A DNA stretch of 64,000 nucleotides from Panacagrimonas sp965216805. GTDB lineage: Bacteria > Pseudomonadota > Gammaproteobacteria > Nevskiales > Nevskiaceae. The stretch covers positions 2,666,001 to 2,730,000 of the forward strand of contig NZ_CBDCGN010000002.1 of assembly GCF_965216805.1 (NCBI RefSeq), given 5' to 3'. The position numbers were made by a program, and so were the translations under genes. Of the stretch, positions 35,549-44,404 are shown in pieces. Each line of letters begins with the position of its first letter. The stretch's first letter is position 1. Under the pieces are notes generated by a model. The model was not told the DNA's origin. It saw only the letters and a program-made list of their open reading frames with translations, and did not search any database.

Positions 35549-36716
35549 ATCCCGACTGCCACCGCGCCGCCGCATGCGCGGCTTCACCCTGATCGAATTG
35601 ATGGTGGCGAGCACCCTCGGCTTGCTGCTGCTGGCCGCGCTCGGTGCGGTGTTTCTGGCCACCAGCCGCAGCTATCGCGAAAACGATCTGATCGCTGGCA
35701 TGCAGGACCAGGCGCGCTTTGCCATGTTCACGCTGTCGCGCGATCTGGCCATGACTGGCTACTGGGGCGGCATGCTGGGCACCGACAATCTGATCCCCAA
35801 CCTGGACGATCTGGACCCCGGCAACGATGTCACTTCCGCCACGCAGGCTTTGGCGCCCGCCATGGATTGCGGCCCGACCGGCGAAGCCTGGAGCTTTTCC
35901 TGGCGCACCGCGCTGGAGTTTCGCAATCACGACAGCGGCGATGCCATCAGCAGCCTGTGGAACTGCATCGGCGAACATCGCGCCGGCACCGATGCCTTCG
36001 CCATCCGCCACGTCAGCGGCCAGGAAACCGGACGCATGGAATTGGGTGACAGCGAGGTGCGCCTGCGTCCCTATCACTTCTACCTGCAGACCAACGCCAC
36101 CGTCGGCACCCTGATGCGCTGGGGTCTGGCCGCGCTGGATGCGCCGGACGCGCTCAACCAGCCCAATACCGCACCCATGCGCTTTCATCGCTATTTTCCG
36201 CGCATCTATTACGTACGAGATCACGCGCTCACACCGGGCGACGGCGTCCCCGCCCTGTGCCGCAAGGAGCTGTGCCCCAGCGGCTTCGACCCCGGCGATG
36301 GCAGTGAGTCGGCGAGCTGTGGCGAGGCCGGCAGCGCTGCGGGCGAACTGGGTTATTTCTCCGAATGCATCGCCGAAGGCATCGAGGATCTGCAGATCGT
36401 GTGGGGCCTGGACAGCCCTGACGACAGCGACAACATCGTCGACCGCTACGTTGCCGATCCCAGCGCCGAGGAGTTGGCCACCCAGGCCCGCTCGGCGCAA
36501 ATTCACCTGCTGGTGCGTTCGCGACGTTCGGACGGTCAGCACCTGGACGAAAAAACCTACCAGCTCGCAGACAAGCCGCCCTACACGCCCATCAGTATCG
36601 TCGACGATGCCGGCACCCCGGCCGACCGACAGACGCGCCACTTCTATCGGCGCGTCTACAGCACCACGGTGCAACTGCGAAACCTGGGCATCCAGGGCGA
36701 GGGCCCCAGCCCATGA
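35538..36716 (+). CDS. pilW: Type IV minor pilin PilW
   Basis: Large minor pilin, 392 residues. Prepilin motif RGFTLIELMVASTLGLLLLAAL with the usual Gly and Glu+5. The ATG at 35538 gives a short basic leader and an 11-base overlap with pilV; the longer frame upstream lies inside pilV and is not similar to pilins. The C-terminal region ends with TVQLRNLG, typical for PilW. Confidence 0.92.
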   Translation: MRPESRLPPRRRMRGFTLIELMVASTLGLLLLAALGAVFLATSRSYRENDLIAGMQDQARFAMFTLSRDLAMTGYWGGMLGTDNLIPNLDDLDPGNDVTSATQALAPAMDCGPTGEAWSFSWRTALEFRNHDSGDAISSLWNCIGEHRAGTDAFAIRHVSGQETGRMELGDSEVRLRPYHFYLQTNATVGTLMRWGLAALDAPDALNQPNTAPMRFHRYFPRIYYVRDHALTPGDGVPALCRKELCPSGFDPGDGSESASCGEAGSAAGELGYFSECIAEGIEDLQIVWGLDSPDDSDNIVDRYVADPSAEELATQARSAQIHLLVRSRRSDGQHLDEKTYQLADKPPYTPISIVDDAGTPADRQTRHFYRRVYSTTVQLRNLGIQGEGPSP

Positions 36717-37324
36717 GGCGGCCTGAGGACATCGCCAGGATTCAATCGAATCAGCGCGGTGCCGCCCTGGCCACCGCCATGTTCTTCCTGGTGGTCATCA
36801 CCCTGCTCGGACTTGCTGCCATGCGCGCCGGGCGCATGGACATGCGCCTGGCACTTAACGAGGAAAGTCGCGTCAGCGCCTTGCAGAGCGCGCAGTCGCT
36901 GCTCGAAGCACTGTTGGCCGACAGCGGCAATCTGATCGTGGGCACCGGCTCCGGCTATGTACAGAATTGCTTTCTGGCGCCGGCGCTGGACAGCGCCAGC
37001 CTGAGCGCTCGCCAGGACTTTGTCTGCCCCAGCGATACCGCGGAGGTGTCCGTGCTGCCGGATGGCCCGCTCAAGCAGCACGCCTACACCCTGGTGCGAC
37101 GTGAGAGTGTGGGCGGATCGGACTTCATGCCGGTATCCGCCCTGCGTCGGGGTGACAGCGGCGAGCGCTTTCGCCTGGCCAGCTTCACCGTAACGGCTGG
37201 ATACGACCGTACAGCGGCCAGCCGCGCCACCGACGCCGATGAAGAGGGCAACTTCGCTGCAGCGGAAGTCAGCCAGGGCACTTTCGTGAAAGTCGACACT
37301 GTCGACGGCCTGTTCATGGAGTAG
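36713..37324 (+). CDS. pilX: Type IV pilus assembly protein PilX
   Basis: Minor pilin-like protein of 203 residues with the PilX N terminus: QRGAALATAMFFLVVITLLGLAAMR, which lacks the classic FTLIE form but keeps a hydrophobic helix of the same kind. Overlaps pilW by 4 bases and precedes pilY1 by 3 bases. The assignment rests on this helix, its length and the operon position. Confidence 0.88.
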   Translation: MRRPEDIARIQSNQRGAALATAMFFLVVITLLGLAAMRAGRMDMRLALNEESRVSALQSAQSLLEALLADSGNLIVGTGSGYVQNCFLAPALDSASLSARQDFVCPSDTAEVSVLPDGPLKQHAYTLVRRESVGGSDFMPVSALRRGDSGERFRLASFTVTAGYDRTAASRATDADEEGNFAAAEVSQGTFVKVDTVDGLFME

Positions 37325-37327
37325 CCG

Positions 37328-40300
37328 ATGCAATCCGTGCTGCGACACCTGCTTATCACTCTGCTGCTGGCCGGCAGCGTGATGGTGTCGGCAGCGCATG
37401 CCGACGACATCGAGATCTACACCCAGGCGCCGGACAATTCCCTGCGCCCGCCGATGACCATTATCGCGCTGGATTTGAATCTGCTCGGCATCTGCAACAG
37501 CGTGCTCACGCCCAGCAGCAATCCGGGCAACCCCGAGGCGCCGCAGCTTTGCCTGAACCTGAGCAATAACGCACTGCTGGGGGACGTGCTCGGCGGTGTC
37601 AGCAACAATCCGGCGCAGCTTCTGACTAACCTGCTGCTGGGCACCGGCGGTAACGACCGCACACGCGCGCAGGGGCTGTGCAATCTCTACGGCATTCTCG
37701 GCGTGCAATCGCCGGTGGTACAGATCCCGGCGGTGGGATTTCTGCTGCAACCGCTGCTCGGTGGGGTCAGCACGCTGAGCTGCGGCACCCTGAATTTCCT
37801 GCTCGGCATTCCCCTGCTCGGCAGCGTGGTGAACGGCCTGCTCGGCGGCTTCGTCGGCCAGCTCGTCGCCGGGCTGGTCAATCCGTTGCTGACCACCGCG
37901 GTGGGTCAGTTGCCCGCGACCGTCACCGGCCTGCTCAACACCACGCTCTCGGGTGTGCTCAACCTGGGTCAGGTCGGCCTAGTGTCGCTGCTCGAATCCA
38001 TCCTCAACCAGCTGGTCAATTCGCGCGTGGCGATCGTGGTGTCGCACGCAGACCGCGCGTCCGCCGGTGGCGCACCCGGGAGCGCCTGCGCGTTCGGAGA
38101 ACAGGCCTCGATTCCTACCACCCGACGTGAAACCCCCGGCTGCAGTAACGGCGCGTATTTTCTGGTCGGCTTCACGCCGCTGGTGGACCAGGGTTCGGTC
38201 ACACAATTGCTCACACGGGTCACCGATCTGCTGCTGGACGCGCTGCAACCCGCCAACCTGCTCAACTCCACCACCGCCTTGCTGTCCACTGCGCTGACCA
38301 CTCCCACACAATTGCTGCCGCCCTACCAGGGCAAGGAGATTTACGCCGAGATCGCCCATTACCTGGCCGGCGATGCGGTCTACAACGCGCCATTGAATCG
38401 CTGGGATGGTCTCACCGGCCTGCTCACGCGCGATCCATCGATCGAAAGCGGCGGCCAGTACCTTCAGCCGGACGCGCAGTGCGATACGGTCAATGTGCTC
38501 AACGTGCAGCTCACCAACGCGGATCGTCAGGACGAGTCCGACGACACCCTGCGCCATTACTTCCCCGGCGCCGAGGAAAACGGCGAGTTCGCGTTCGAGC
38601 GCGTGGTGCAGGAAGCGCAGGACGAGGGCTTTGTCGACGGCAACGGCAACCGCATTGCGCTGCGTTCGCACTTCGTGGTGCAGGAGAATCTGTCGAGCTT
38701 GAACGCGCTGACCCAGCTCGGCATCAATGCGACCACCTACGCCAACAACCTCGGCCTGCTCAACCTGGGTCAGACCCTGGCCGAATTCCTGCAACCGGTG
38801 CTGCAGGTGGACGCCAGCCTGCTCACCCCCAGCAACACCGCCGATCTGCTGCAGCCGGGCCGCGTGCGGGCCGAGGCATTCTTCAGCGGCTTCCGGCCCG
38901 AGCTGGAGCAGAAACCGCGCTGGCCCGGCAACCTCAAGAAGTTGGAAGTGCGCGCCGACGACAACGGTGTGTTCGGGTACTTCGACGCCAACGGCAATCC
39001 GGCCATCGCCGGCGACGGCCGCATCGACACCGACGCGCTGACCTACTGGACACGACCCGCGCAACTGGGCCCGAACGTCGCCGACGGTCGCGACACCACG
39101 CTCGGGGGTGCTGGCCAGAACATTCCGGGCCACCAGCTCGCGGGCGGCGGCAATCCCGGGCGATCCAACGGCGGTGGCGCGCGGACGCTGTTCTACGAAC
39201 GTCATGACAACAACGGCGTAGCGGCGCTGGCCGCAATGAACGCCGACGACAGCGCCGTGCGCGACGAACTGCGTGATGCGCTGGGCGCGGCCAACGATAG
39301 CGAGGCGCACGCCCTGCTGCTGTACGCGCGAGGTTTCGAAGTCGGTCCGACCAGCGCGCCGCTGGGCACCGGCTCCGATCTGGAGGGCCGCGACTGGATG
39401 CACGGCGCCGTGTTGCATTCGCGCCCGGTGGCGATCAACTACGGTGCCCGCGCGGGCTACAGCGACACCAATCCCGACATCCGCGTGATCTACGGCGCCA
39501 CCGATGGCTGGCTCAGGATGGTCGCCAACACCGCGGCCGGCGGCGCCCAGGCTGGCAGTGAAAGCTGGGCGTTCATGCCCCGCGCGGTGATGGATCAGCA
39601 GAAGCGGCTGCGCGACAACCAGCCGACCGCACGCTTCCCCTACGGCGTCGACGGCGCACCGACCGTGGTGCTGCGCGATCGCAGCCCTGATGGCGGCCCG
39701 GCCGACGGCCGCATCGACGCGAACAATTCGCACGACGGTGCTGCCGTGTACTTTGGCCTGCGTCGCGGCGGCTCGCACCTCTACGCCCTGGACGTGAAGA
39801 ATCCGGACACCCCCCGTCTGCTGTGGCGCATCGGTCCTGACGGCCTGCACAACAGCAGTGGCCTCGTGCCTGGCTCGGAGGTGCAGTTCGCGGAGATTGC
39901 GCTTACGTTCTCCAACCCTCAGGCCGGGCGCATCCAGTACCGCGACAACGGCAACACGCTGACCCGCAGCGTCATCGTCTTTGCCGGCGGCTATCACGGC
40001 GGGCGCGATGGCGCGGGCGCACGCATCGGCAAGGATCTGGCGCGCGGCAGCGACGAGGAGCTCGGCGGCGACGACAGTCGCGGCAACGCGGTGTACATGG
40101 TTGACGCCGCCACCGGGGAACTGATCTGGAAGGCGCGACGCGGCGAGCTGGGCCTGGTCTCGCCCTACGACAGCGCCACCCGGACCTTCCAGCACCCGCT
40201 GCTGGCCGACAGCATCGCCGCCGATACCACCGTGGTGGACACCAACGGCGACGGCCTGCTCGACCGCCTGTACGCAGTGGATACCGGCGGGCGTCTGTGG

Positions 40301-41044
40301 CGCGCCGATTTTGCCGGCGTCGAGCGCAGCGCCTGGACCCTGACTGCGCTGGCCAGCGTCGGCCGCCACGACAGCGCCAGCCTGACCGCGGACCGGCGTT
40401 TCTTCCACGCCCCCGATTACGTGCCGTTCCGCGACGCCAACGGCGCCTACGACGCGGTGGTATTCGGCAGCGGCGACCGTGCCGATCCGTTCAACACCAC
40501 GGCGCAGAATTTTCTCTACGTGTACCGCGACCGCGATGTCGGCAGCGGCAAGACCCTGGCGCAGATACTGGCGTCCGAATCCGAACTGGAAAAGCACGCC
40601 GATTTCGTCGACCTCACTGCCGCTTGCGCCAGCGGCGCCCAGGATTGCGGCGCGGTGGCGGAGGACGCCATCGGCTGGAAGTTGCGCCTCGGAGATCGCG
40701 GCGAGAAAACCATGTCGCAGCCGCTGACGACCGGCGGCACCGTGTATTTCACGACGTACCTGACGCCCGATCCCGACTCGCGCAACTGCGCGCCGCAGGA
40801 AGGCCGCAATCGCGTCTACGGGGTGTCGCTGGCCGACAGCCGGCCGCTGGTGGATCGGTTCATCAACGATGCCGACAACGACGGCCGCAGCTCGGATGGT
40901 GGCGCGCCGGGTCTGGCCGGCGAAATCAATACGCTGGCGACCAACACCATCTCCGCCAATACTCAGACCCTGGAAGCCCGCAGCCCGCGCTACTACCCGG
41001 TGTACTGGCGCGAGCGGCGCGGCGATGACGAAACCCCGCCGTAG
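37328..41044 (+). CDS. pilY1: Type IV pilus tip adhesin/assembly protein PilY1, with degenerate N-terminal domain
   Basis: Secreted pilus tip protein of 1238 residues with a signal peptide (LLITLLLAGSVMVSAAHA). The C-terminal half is the PilY1 beta-propeller, with IYGATDGWLRM, VYMVDAATGELIW and a calcium-loop motif DTNGDGLLD near residue 970. The N-terminal part is unusual. Where a von Willebrand A MIDAS (DxSxS) is expected it reads IIALDLNLLGICNS. A long Leu/Gly/Val/Asn-rich stretch follows, about residues 70-225. GKEIYAEIAHYLAG then resumes the family pattern. Function as pilus assembly and adhesion factor is from the family. Confidence 0.93.
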   Translation: MQSVLRHLLITLLLAGSVMVSAAHADDIEIYTQAPDNSLRPPMTIIALDLNLLGICNSVLTPSSNPGNPEAPQLCLNLSNNALLGDVLGGVSNNPAQLLTNLLLGTGGNDRTRAQGLCNLYGILGVQSPVVQIPAVGFLLQPLLGGVSTLSCGTLNFLLGIPLLGSVVNGLLGGFVGQLVAGLVNPLLTTAVGQLPATVTGLLNTTLSGVLNLGQVGLVSLLESILNQLVNSRVAIVVSHADRASAGGAPGSACAFGEQASIPTTRRETPGCSNGAYFLVGFTPLVDQGSVTQLLTRVTDLLLDALQPANLLNSTTALLSTALTTPTQLLPPYQGKEIYAEIAHYLAGDAVYNAPLNRWDGLTGLLTRDPSIESGGQYLQPDAQCDTVNVLNVQLTNADRQDESDDTLRHYFPGAEENGEFAFERVVQEAQDEGFVDGNGNRIALRSHFVVQENLSSLNALTQLGINATTYANNLGLLNLGQTLAEFLQPVLQVDASLLTPSNTADLLQPGRVRAEAFFSGFRPELEQKPRWPGNLKKLEVRADDNGVFGYFDANGNPAIAGDGRIDTDALTYWTRPAQLGPNVADGRDTTLGGAGQNIPGHQLAGGGNPGRSNGGGARTLFYERHDNNGVAALAAMNADDSAVRDELRDALGAANDSEAHALLLYARGFEVGPTSAPLGTGSDLEGRDWMHGAVLHSRPVAINYGARAGYSDTNPDIRVIYGATDGWLRMVANTAAGGAQAGSESWAFMPRAVMDQQKRLRDNQPTARFPYGVDGAPTVVLRDRSPDGGPADGRIDANNSHDGAAVYFGLRRGGSHLYALDVKNPDTPRLLWRIGPDGLHNSSGLVPGSEVQFAEIALTFSNPQAGRIQYRDNGNTLTRSVIVFAGGYHGGRDGAGARIGKDLARGSDEELGGDDSRGNAVYMVDAATGELIWKARRGELGLVSPYDSATRTFQHPLLADSIAADTTVVDTNGDGLLDRLYAVDTGGRLWRADFAGVERSAWTLTALASVGRHDSASLTADRRFFHAPDYVPFRDANGAYDAVVFGSGDRADPFNTTAQNFLYVYRDRDVGSGKTLAQILASESELEKHADFVDLTAACASGAQDCGAVAEDAIGWKLRLGDRGEKTMSQPLTTGGTVYFTTYLTPDPDSRNCAPQEGRNRVYGVSLADSRPLVDRFINDADNDGRSSDGGAPGLAGEINTLATNTISANTQTLEARSPRYYPVYWRERRGDDETPP

Positions 41045-41102
41045 ATGAAGGTCAGGGCAGCTCAATCAGCCAATGCTGTCGCGGCCGGCCCGCAGGTCGG
41101 CA

Positions 41103-41150
41103 TTCAGGCCGACACCCGGTCCTCGATCGAATGCGCGTTGTCGGCCTGAA
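41103..41150. repeat. 12-bp perfect inverted repeat between pilY1 and pilE
   Basis: TTCAGGCCGACA (41103-41114) and TGTCGGCCTGAA (41139-41150) are exact reverse complements, with a 24-base loop. It lies in the 164-base gap before pilE. It might be a processing or attenuation structure that sets PilE levels apart from PilY1. No T run follows, so it is not a standard terminator. I see nothing else in this gap. Confidence 0.6.
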
Positions 41151-41208
41151 GGTCGACCTGCGAAAAACCTGAGAATCTGCGCCGAGAATCCTTGGACCGT
41201 CACCCCAG

Positions 41209-41694
41209 ATGAGACTCAACCTGTCGCGCGGCTTTTCGCTGATCGAAGTCATCGTGGCGATGGCCATCGTCGCCATCCTGGCCGCCATCGCGTTGCCCAG
41301 CTACCGCGTCTACGTCGAACGCAGCAACCGTGCAGTCGCCAAGAGCGCCCTGAGCGAGGTGGTCTCGCGCCAGGAGAGCTGGTACCTCGACCGCAAGCGT
41401 TACGCGACCAGCCTGGATCGCCTCGGTTGGGGTGGCGACCCGCTGTTCCTGGATCGCGAGGGCAGCCTCGCTGCAACCAGCGCCGCTCAGTCCATTTACC
41501 GCGTTTCGCTGGAGGGCAACCCCGCCTCGCTGGCCTGTCCGCCCGGCGGCGCGGTAAGCGCCAGTGGCTTCAGCGTCGTCGCTGAACCCATCGGCGCGCA
41601 AACCAGCGACACGCGCTGCGCCACCCTGTGCTTGAGTTCCACCGGCATCAAGTCGGCCAGTGGCAGCGAATCGGAATCCTGCTGGTCGCGCTGA
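41209..41694 (+). CDS. pilE: Type IV minor pilin PilE
   Basis: Minor pilin of 161 residues: SRGFSLIEVIVAMAIVAILAAIALPSYRVYVERSNR, a textbook prepilin leader and N-terminal helix. YLDRKRYATSL is the usual ComP_DUS/PilE-type follow-on. Cysteine pairs near the C terminus probably form the D-region disulfide. It closes the pilin operon and faces lpxB tail-to-tail. Confidence 0.92.
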   Translation: MRLNLSRGFSLIEVIVAMAIVAILAAIALPSYRVYVERSNRAVAKSALSEVVSRQESWYLDRKRYATSLDRLGWGGDPLFLDREGSLAATSAAQSIYRVSLEGNPASLACPPGGAVSASGFSVVAEPIGAQTSDTRCATLCLSSTGIKSASGSESESCWSR

Positions 41695-41749
41695 GGCCCG
41701 GCTGGAGTGCATTCCGCATCGCACTCGGGCTGGGTTTGCTGAGGTCTGG

Positions 41750-41787
41750 CGTAGCCTAGGGAAACCCTGGGTGCACCCAGGCTTACG
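41750..41787. repeat. REP-like palindrome between pilE and lpxB
   Basis: A CGTAGCC...GGCTTACG outer dyad encloses the perfect palindrome CCTGGGTGCACCCAGG (41766-41781). It lies between two convergent stops, so it may serve as a bidirectional terminator. The outer sequence matches the palindromes at 45765-45816 and 45919-45951. Confidence 0.65.
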
Positions 41788-42943
41788 TTCTTAACAGCTC
41801 GCCGATCGCGTCCACGGCACGCTCCGCAGCATTGCAACGCAGGGTTTCGCGCACGGCGGCGAACTGTTGGAGTTGCTGCCGACGCCTGGCGGCATCGCCG
41901 AGCAGGCCCTCGACCTCTGCGGCCAGCGCCTGCGGGTTGGCCTGGTTCTGCAGCAACTCCGGCACGCAAGGCCGCTCAGACAACAGATTCGGCAGGCTCA
42001 CGTAGCGCGTCTTGAGCAGCCCGAGATCCAGCATCAGCCACGCTGTGATCGGCGACGCGCGGTAAGCCACCACCATCGGCCGCCCCAGCAGCAGGCACTC
42101 GAGCGTGGCGGTGCCGGAGGCGATCAGCACCGCGTCCGCCGCGCGCATCACTTGGCGCGAGCAGCCCTGGATCACCGTCCAGTCGCATGCCGCAGCGTGT
42201 TGCGCCATCACCGCGCGCAGACCGGGTTCCAGCGAAGGCTTGGCGAGCGGCGTGACGAATCGAATGCCGGGGATACGCGCGTGCAGCAACGCTGCCGCGC
42301 GTGCGAACGGCTCTCCCAGATATCGCAGCTCGCTGCCGCGCGAGCCCGGCAGCACCGCGATCACCGGCCCGGACTCAGGCAAACCCAGTCCGCGACGCGC
42401 CTGCGCCGGTTCCACCGCATCGTCGAGTTCATCGGCCAGCGGGTGACCGATGTAGCGCGCGGCAATCGGGTGACCCTCGTAGCAGGCGGGCTCGAAAGGC
42501 AGCAGGCACAGCATCAGCTCGGCGGACTTGACGATGCCGTGGACGCGTCCGGCGCGCCAGGCCCAGATGCTGGGGCTGACCACGTGCGCCGTTCGGAGCC
42601 CGCGCTGGCGCAGGCGCTTCTCGAGTCCCAGGTTGAAGTCGGGTGCATCCAGTCCGATCACCAGATCCGGCCGGTCGGCACTCAGCCGCGCCACCAGCCG
42701 CCGCCGCAATGCCAGCAATCGCGGAATGGCGGGCAATACCTCGGCCAGGCCCATGACTGAGAGCTGATCGATGGACTCGATGGCCTCGCAACCGGCCTCG
42801 CTCATCTGCGGCCCGGCCACGCCGTAGATACGTGCCTGCGGGTAACGCGCGCGCAGCGCGCGCGTGAGCGCAGCGCCGAGCAGATCGCCGGACAGCTCGC
42901 CTGCAATCAGCGCAAAACTCCTGGGGTGCGGAACCGGGACCAT
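41783..42943 (-). CDS. lpxB: Lipid-A-disaccharide synthase
   Basis: Condenses UDP-diacylglucosamine with lipid X to make the lipid A disaccharide. It is 386 residues with IAGELSGDLLGAAL, VIGLDAPDFNLGLE, VSPSIWAWRAGRV, AVLPGSRGSEL and ASGTATLECLLLGRPMVVAYR, all strong LpxB motifs. I chose the ATG at 42943; another ATG lies 21 codons upstream. The other lpx genes are not adjacent. Confidence 0.95.
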   Translation of the reverse strand: MVPVPHPRSFALIAGELSGDLLGAALTRALRARYPQARIYGVAGPQMSEAGCEAIESIDQLSVMGLAEVLPAIPRLLALRRRLVARLSADRPDLVIGLDAPDFNLGLEKRLRQRGLRTAHVVSPSIWAWRAGRVHGIVKSAELMLCLLPFEPACYEGHPIAARYIGHPLADELDDAVEPAQARRGLGLPESGPVIAVLPGSRGSELRYLGEPFARAAALLHARIPGIRFVTPLAKPSLEPGLRAVMAQHAAACDWTVIQGCSRQVMRAADAVLIASGTATLECLLLGRPMVVAYRASPITAWLMLDLGLLKTRYVSLPNLLSERPCVPELLQNQANPQALAAEVEGLLGDAARRRQQLQQFAAVRETLRCNAAERAVDAIGELLRT

Positions 42944-43058
42944 GTTCGGCGCACATGATCGTCGATTTCCGGCGACGGCCGCGTCCGCTTTGGCCACGAC
43001 GCGCAAAGGCCAGTCGGCGGTCGACCCGGCTGCCGGATTTCAAACTAAGCTTGCGTGC

Positions 43059-44243
43059 ATGATCAGAACCTTGCGCCGCCGTCGCGGTCGTACCCCTGCA
43101 TTCGCTCCCGACCCTCCTGTGATCCTCCTGCCGCCGTTGGCCCGTGCCCGCCCGTCTCTGCCTTCCTGGGCGATCCTGCTCGCCTGCGCCGCGCTGGTCG
43201 GCTGCGATGCGCCCGACGCCAAGGCCAGCCGCGGGTCGCCGGTCGCGCCGGCAGCGGCCGCCGGCACCCTGGTCGAGCTGGGTGAGGTGCGCGTCGGCAC
43301 CATGCAACGCATCTGGTCGGCTGTCGGCTCGCTGCGCGCCGACGAGAGTGTGATCGTGCGGCCCGAGATCACCGGGCGCATCGTCGAGCTCGGTTTCGAG
43401 GAAGGGCAGCGCGTCGCCCGGGGCGATCTGCTATTCGCGCTGGATGCATCGGTGTTCGACGCCGAACTCGCGCAGGCAAAAGCCAATCTGGCTCTGGCCA
43501 CGCGCAACGCCAGTCGCGCCGAGGAACTGTTCGGCCGCGAACTGATTCCTTCTGCCGAGCGCGACGCAACCACCGCCGCGCTGAACGTGGCCAAGGCGGC
43601 GGTCGCCCTGGCCGAAGCGCAGGCCGCCAAGGCGGTGATCCGTGCGCCATTCGACGGCCGCATGGGCTTGCGCAGCGCAGCGGTCGGCGACTACGTAACC
43701 CCGGGACAGGATCTGGTCTCGATCGAAAATCTCGATCGCATGAAGCTGGAGTTCCGGCTTCCGGAATTGGCCTTGTCGGACGTCGCCGAGGGCCAGCCCC
43801 TGGAAGTGACACTGGACGCCTACCCGGGTCAGACCTTCTCCGGTGCGGTGTACGCCATCGATTCGCGCGTCGCCGACGACACCCGTTCCATTGCCGCGCG
43901 GGCGCGCCTGGACAACGCCGACGGCCGTCTGCGACCCGGCCTGTTCGCACGAATCAACCTGGTGGTGGAAACCCGCAACGACGCGCTGCTGGTGCCGGAG
44001 CAGGCCATCATCATGCGCGGCGAGCGCGCCTTCGTGTTTGCGGTCCAGGACGGCAAGGCGATGGAACGCGAGGTGATGCTGGGCCAGCGACGCAAGGGCG
44101 AGGCCGAGGTGATGTCGGGCCTCGAAGCCGGCCAGGAGATCGTGGTCAGCGGCATACAGCAGGTGAGCAACGGATCGTCGGTGCGCACCGCTGCGCCGGC
44201 CGATCGAAACGGGCAGCCTGCGGCGAACGACAAGCTGTCCTGA
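43059..44243 (+). CDS. RND efflux periplasmic adaptor (membrane fusion) lipoprotein, orphan
   Basis: HlyD/AcrA-type adaptor of 394 residues. The lipobox ACAALVGC followed by Asp (+2) predicts an inner-membrane lipoprotein. The barrel-hairpin-lipoyl architecture shows in VIVRPEITGRIVELGFEEGQRV, LIPSAERDATTAAL (hairpin), VIRAPFDGRMGLRSAAVGDYV and LVPEQAIIMRGE. No RND permease or TolC-like gene adjoins it, so the pump partner must be elsewhere. The following DUF1329 gene is 161 bases away. Confidence 0.9.
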   Translation: MIRTLRRRRGRTPAFAPDPPVILLPPLARARPSLPSWAILLACAALVGCDAPDAKASRGSPVAPAAAAGTLVELGEVRVGTMQRIWSAVGSLRADESVIVRPEITGRIVELGFEEGQRVARGDLLFALDASVFDAELAQAKANLALATRNASRAEELFGRELIPSAERDATTAALNVAKAAVALAEAQAAKAVIRAPFDGRMGLRSAAVGDYVTPGQDLVSIENLDRMKLEFRLPELALSDVAEGQPLEVTLDAYPGQTFSGAVYAIDSRVADDTRSIAARARLDNADGRLRPGLFARINLVVETRNDALLVPEQAIIMRGERAFVFAVQDGKAMEREVMLGQRRKGEAEVMSGLEAGQEIVVSGIQQVSNGSSVRTAAPADRNGQPAANDKLS

Positions 44244-44404
44244 AACCGCGCGGCGCGACAGCTTCATCGTTCGGGCCGTAGTCTGGCGCCGTGCAGGAAT
44301 GTGCAAACGGGGTGTCGACCGGTCACGGTGTCTTCGCACAGTCGGCGGGTCCAAGCGCCGGCTTTCTACATGAGGAGCGATCAACGCGCCCAGGAGGAAC
44401 CCGC

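Noticed and set aside
37979..41065. Minus-strand open frame of 1028 codons
   Set aside because: Antisense shadow of pilY1; composition is artefactual and the pilY1 strand carries signal peptide, propeller and calcium loop.
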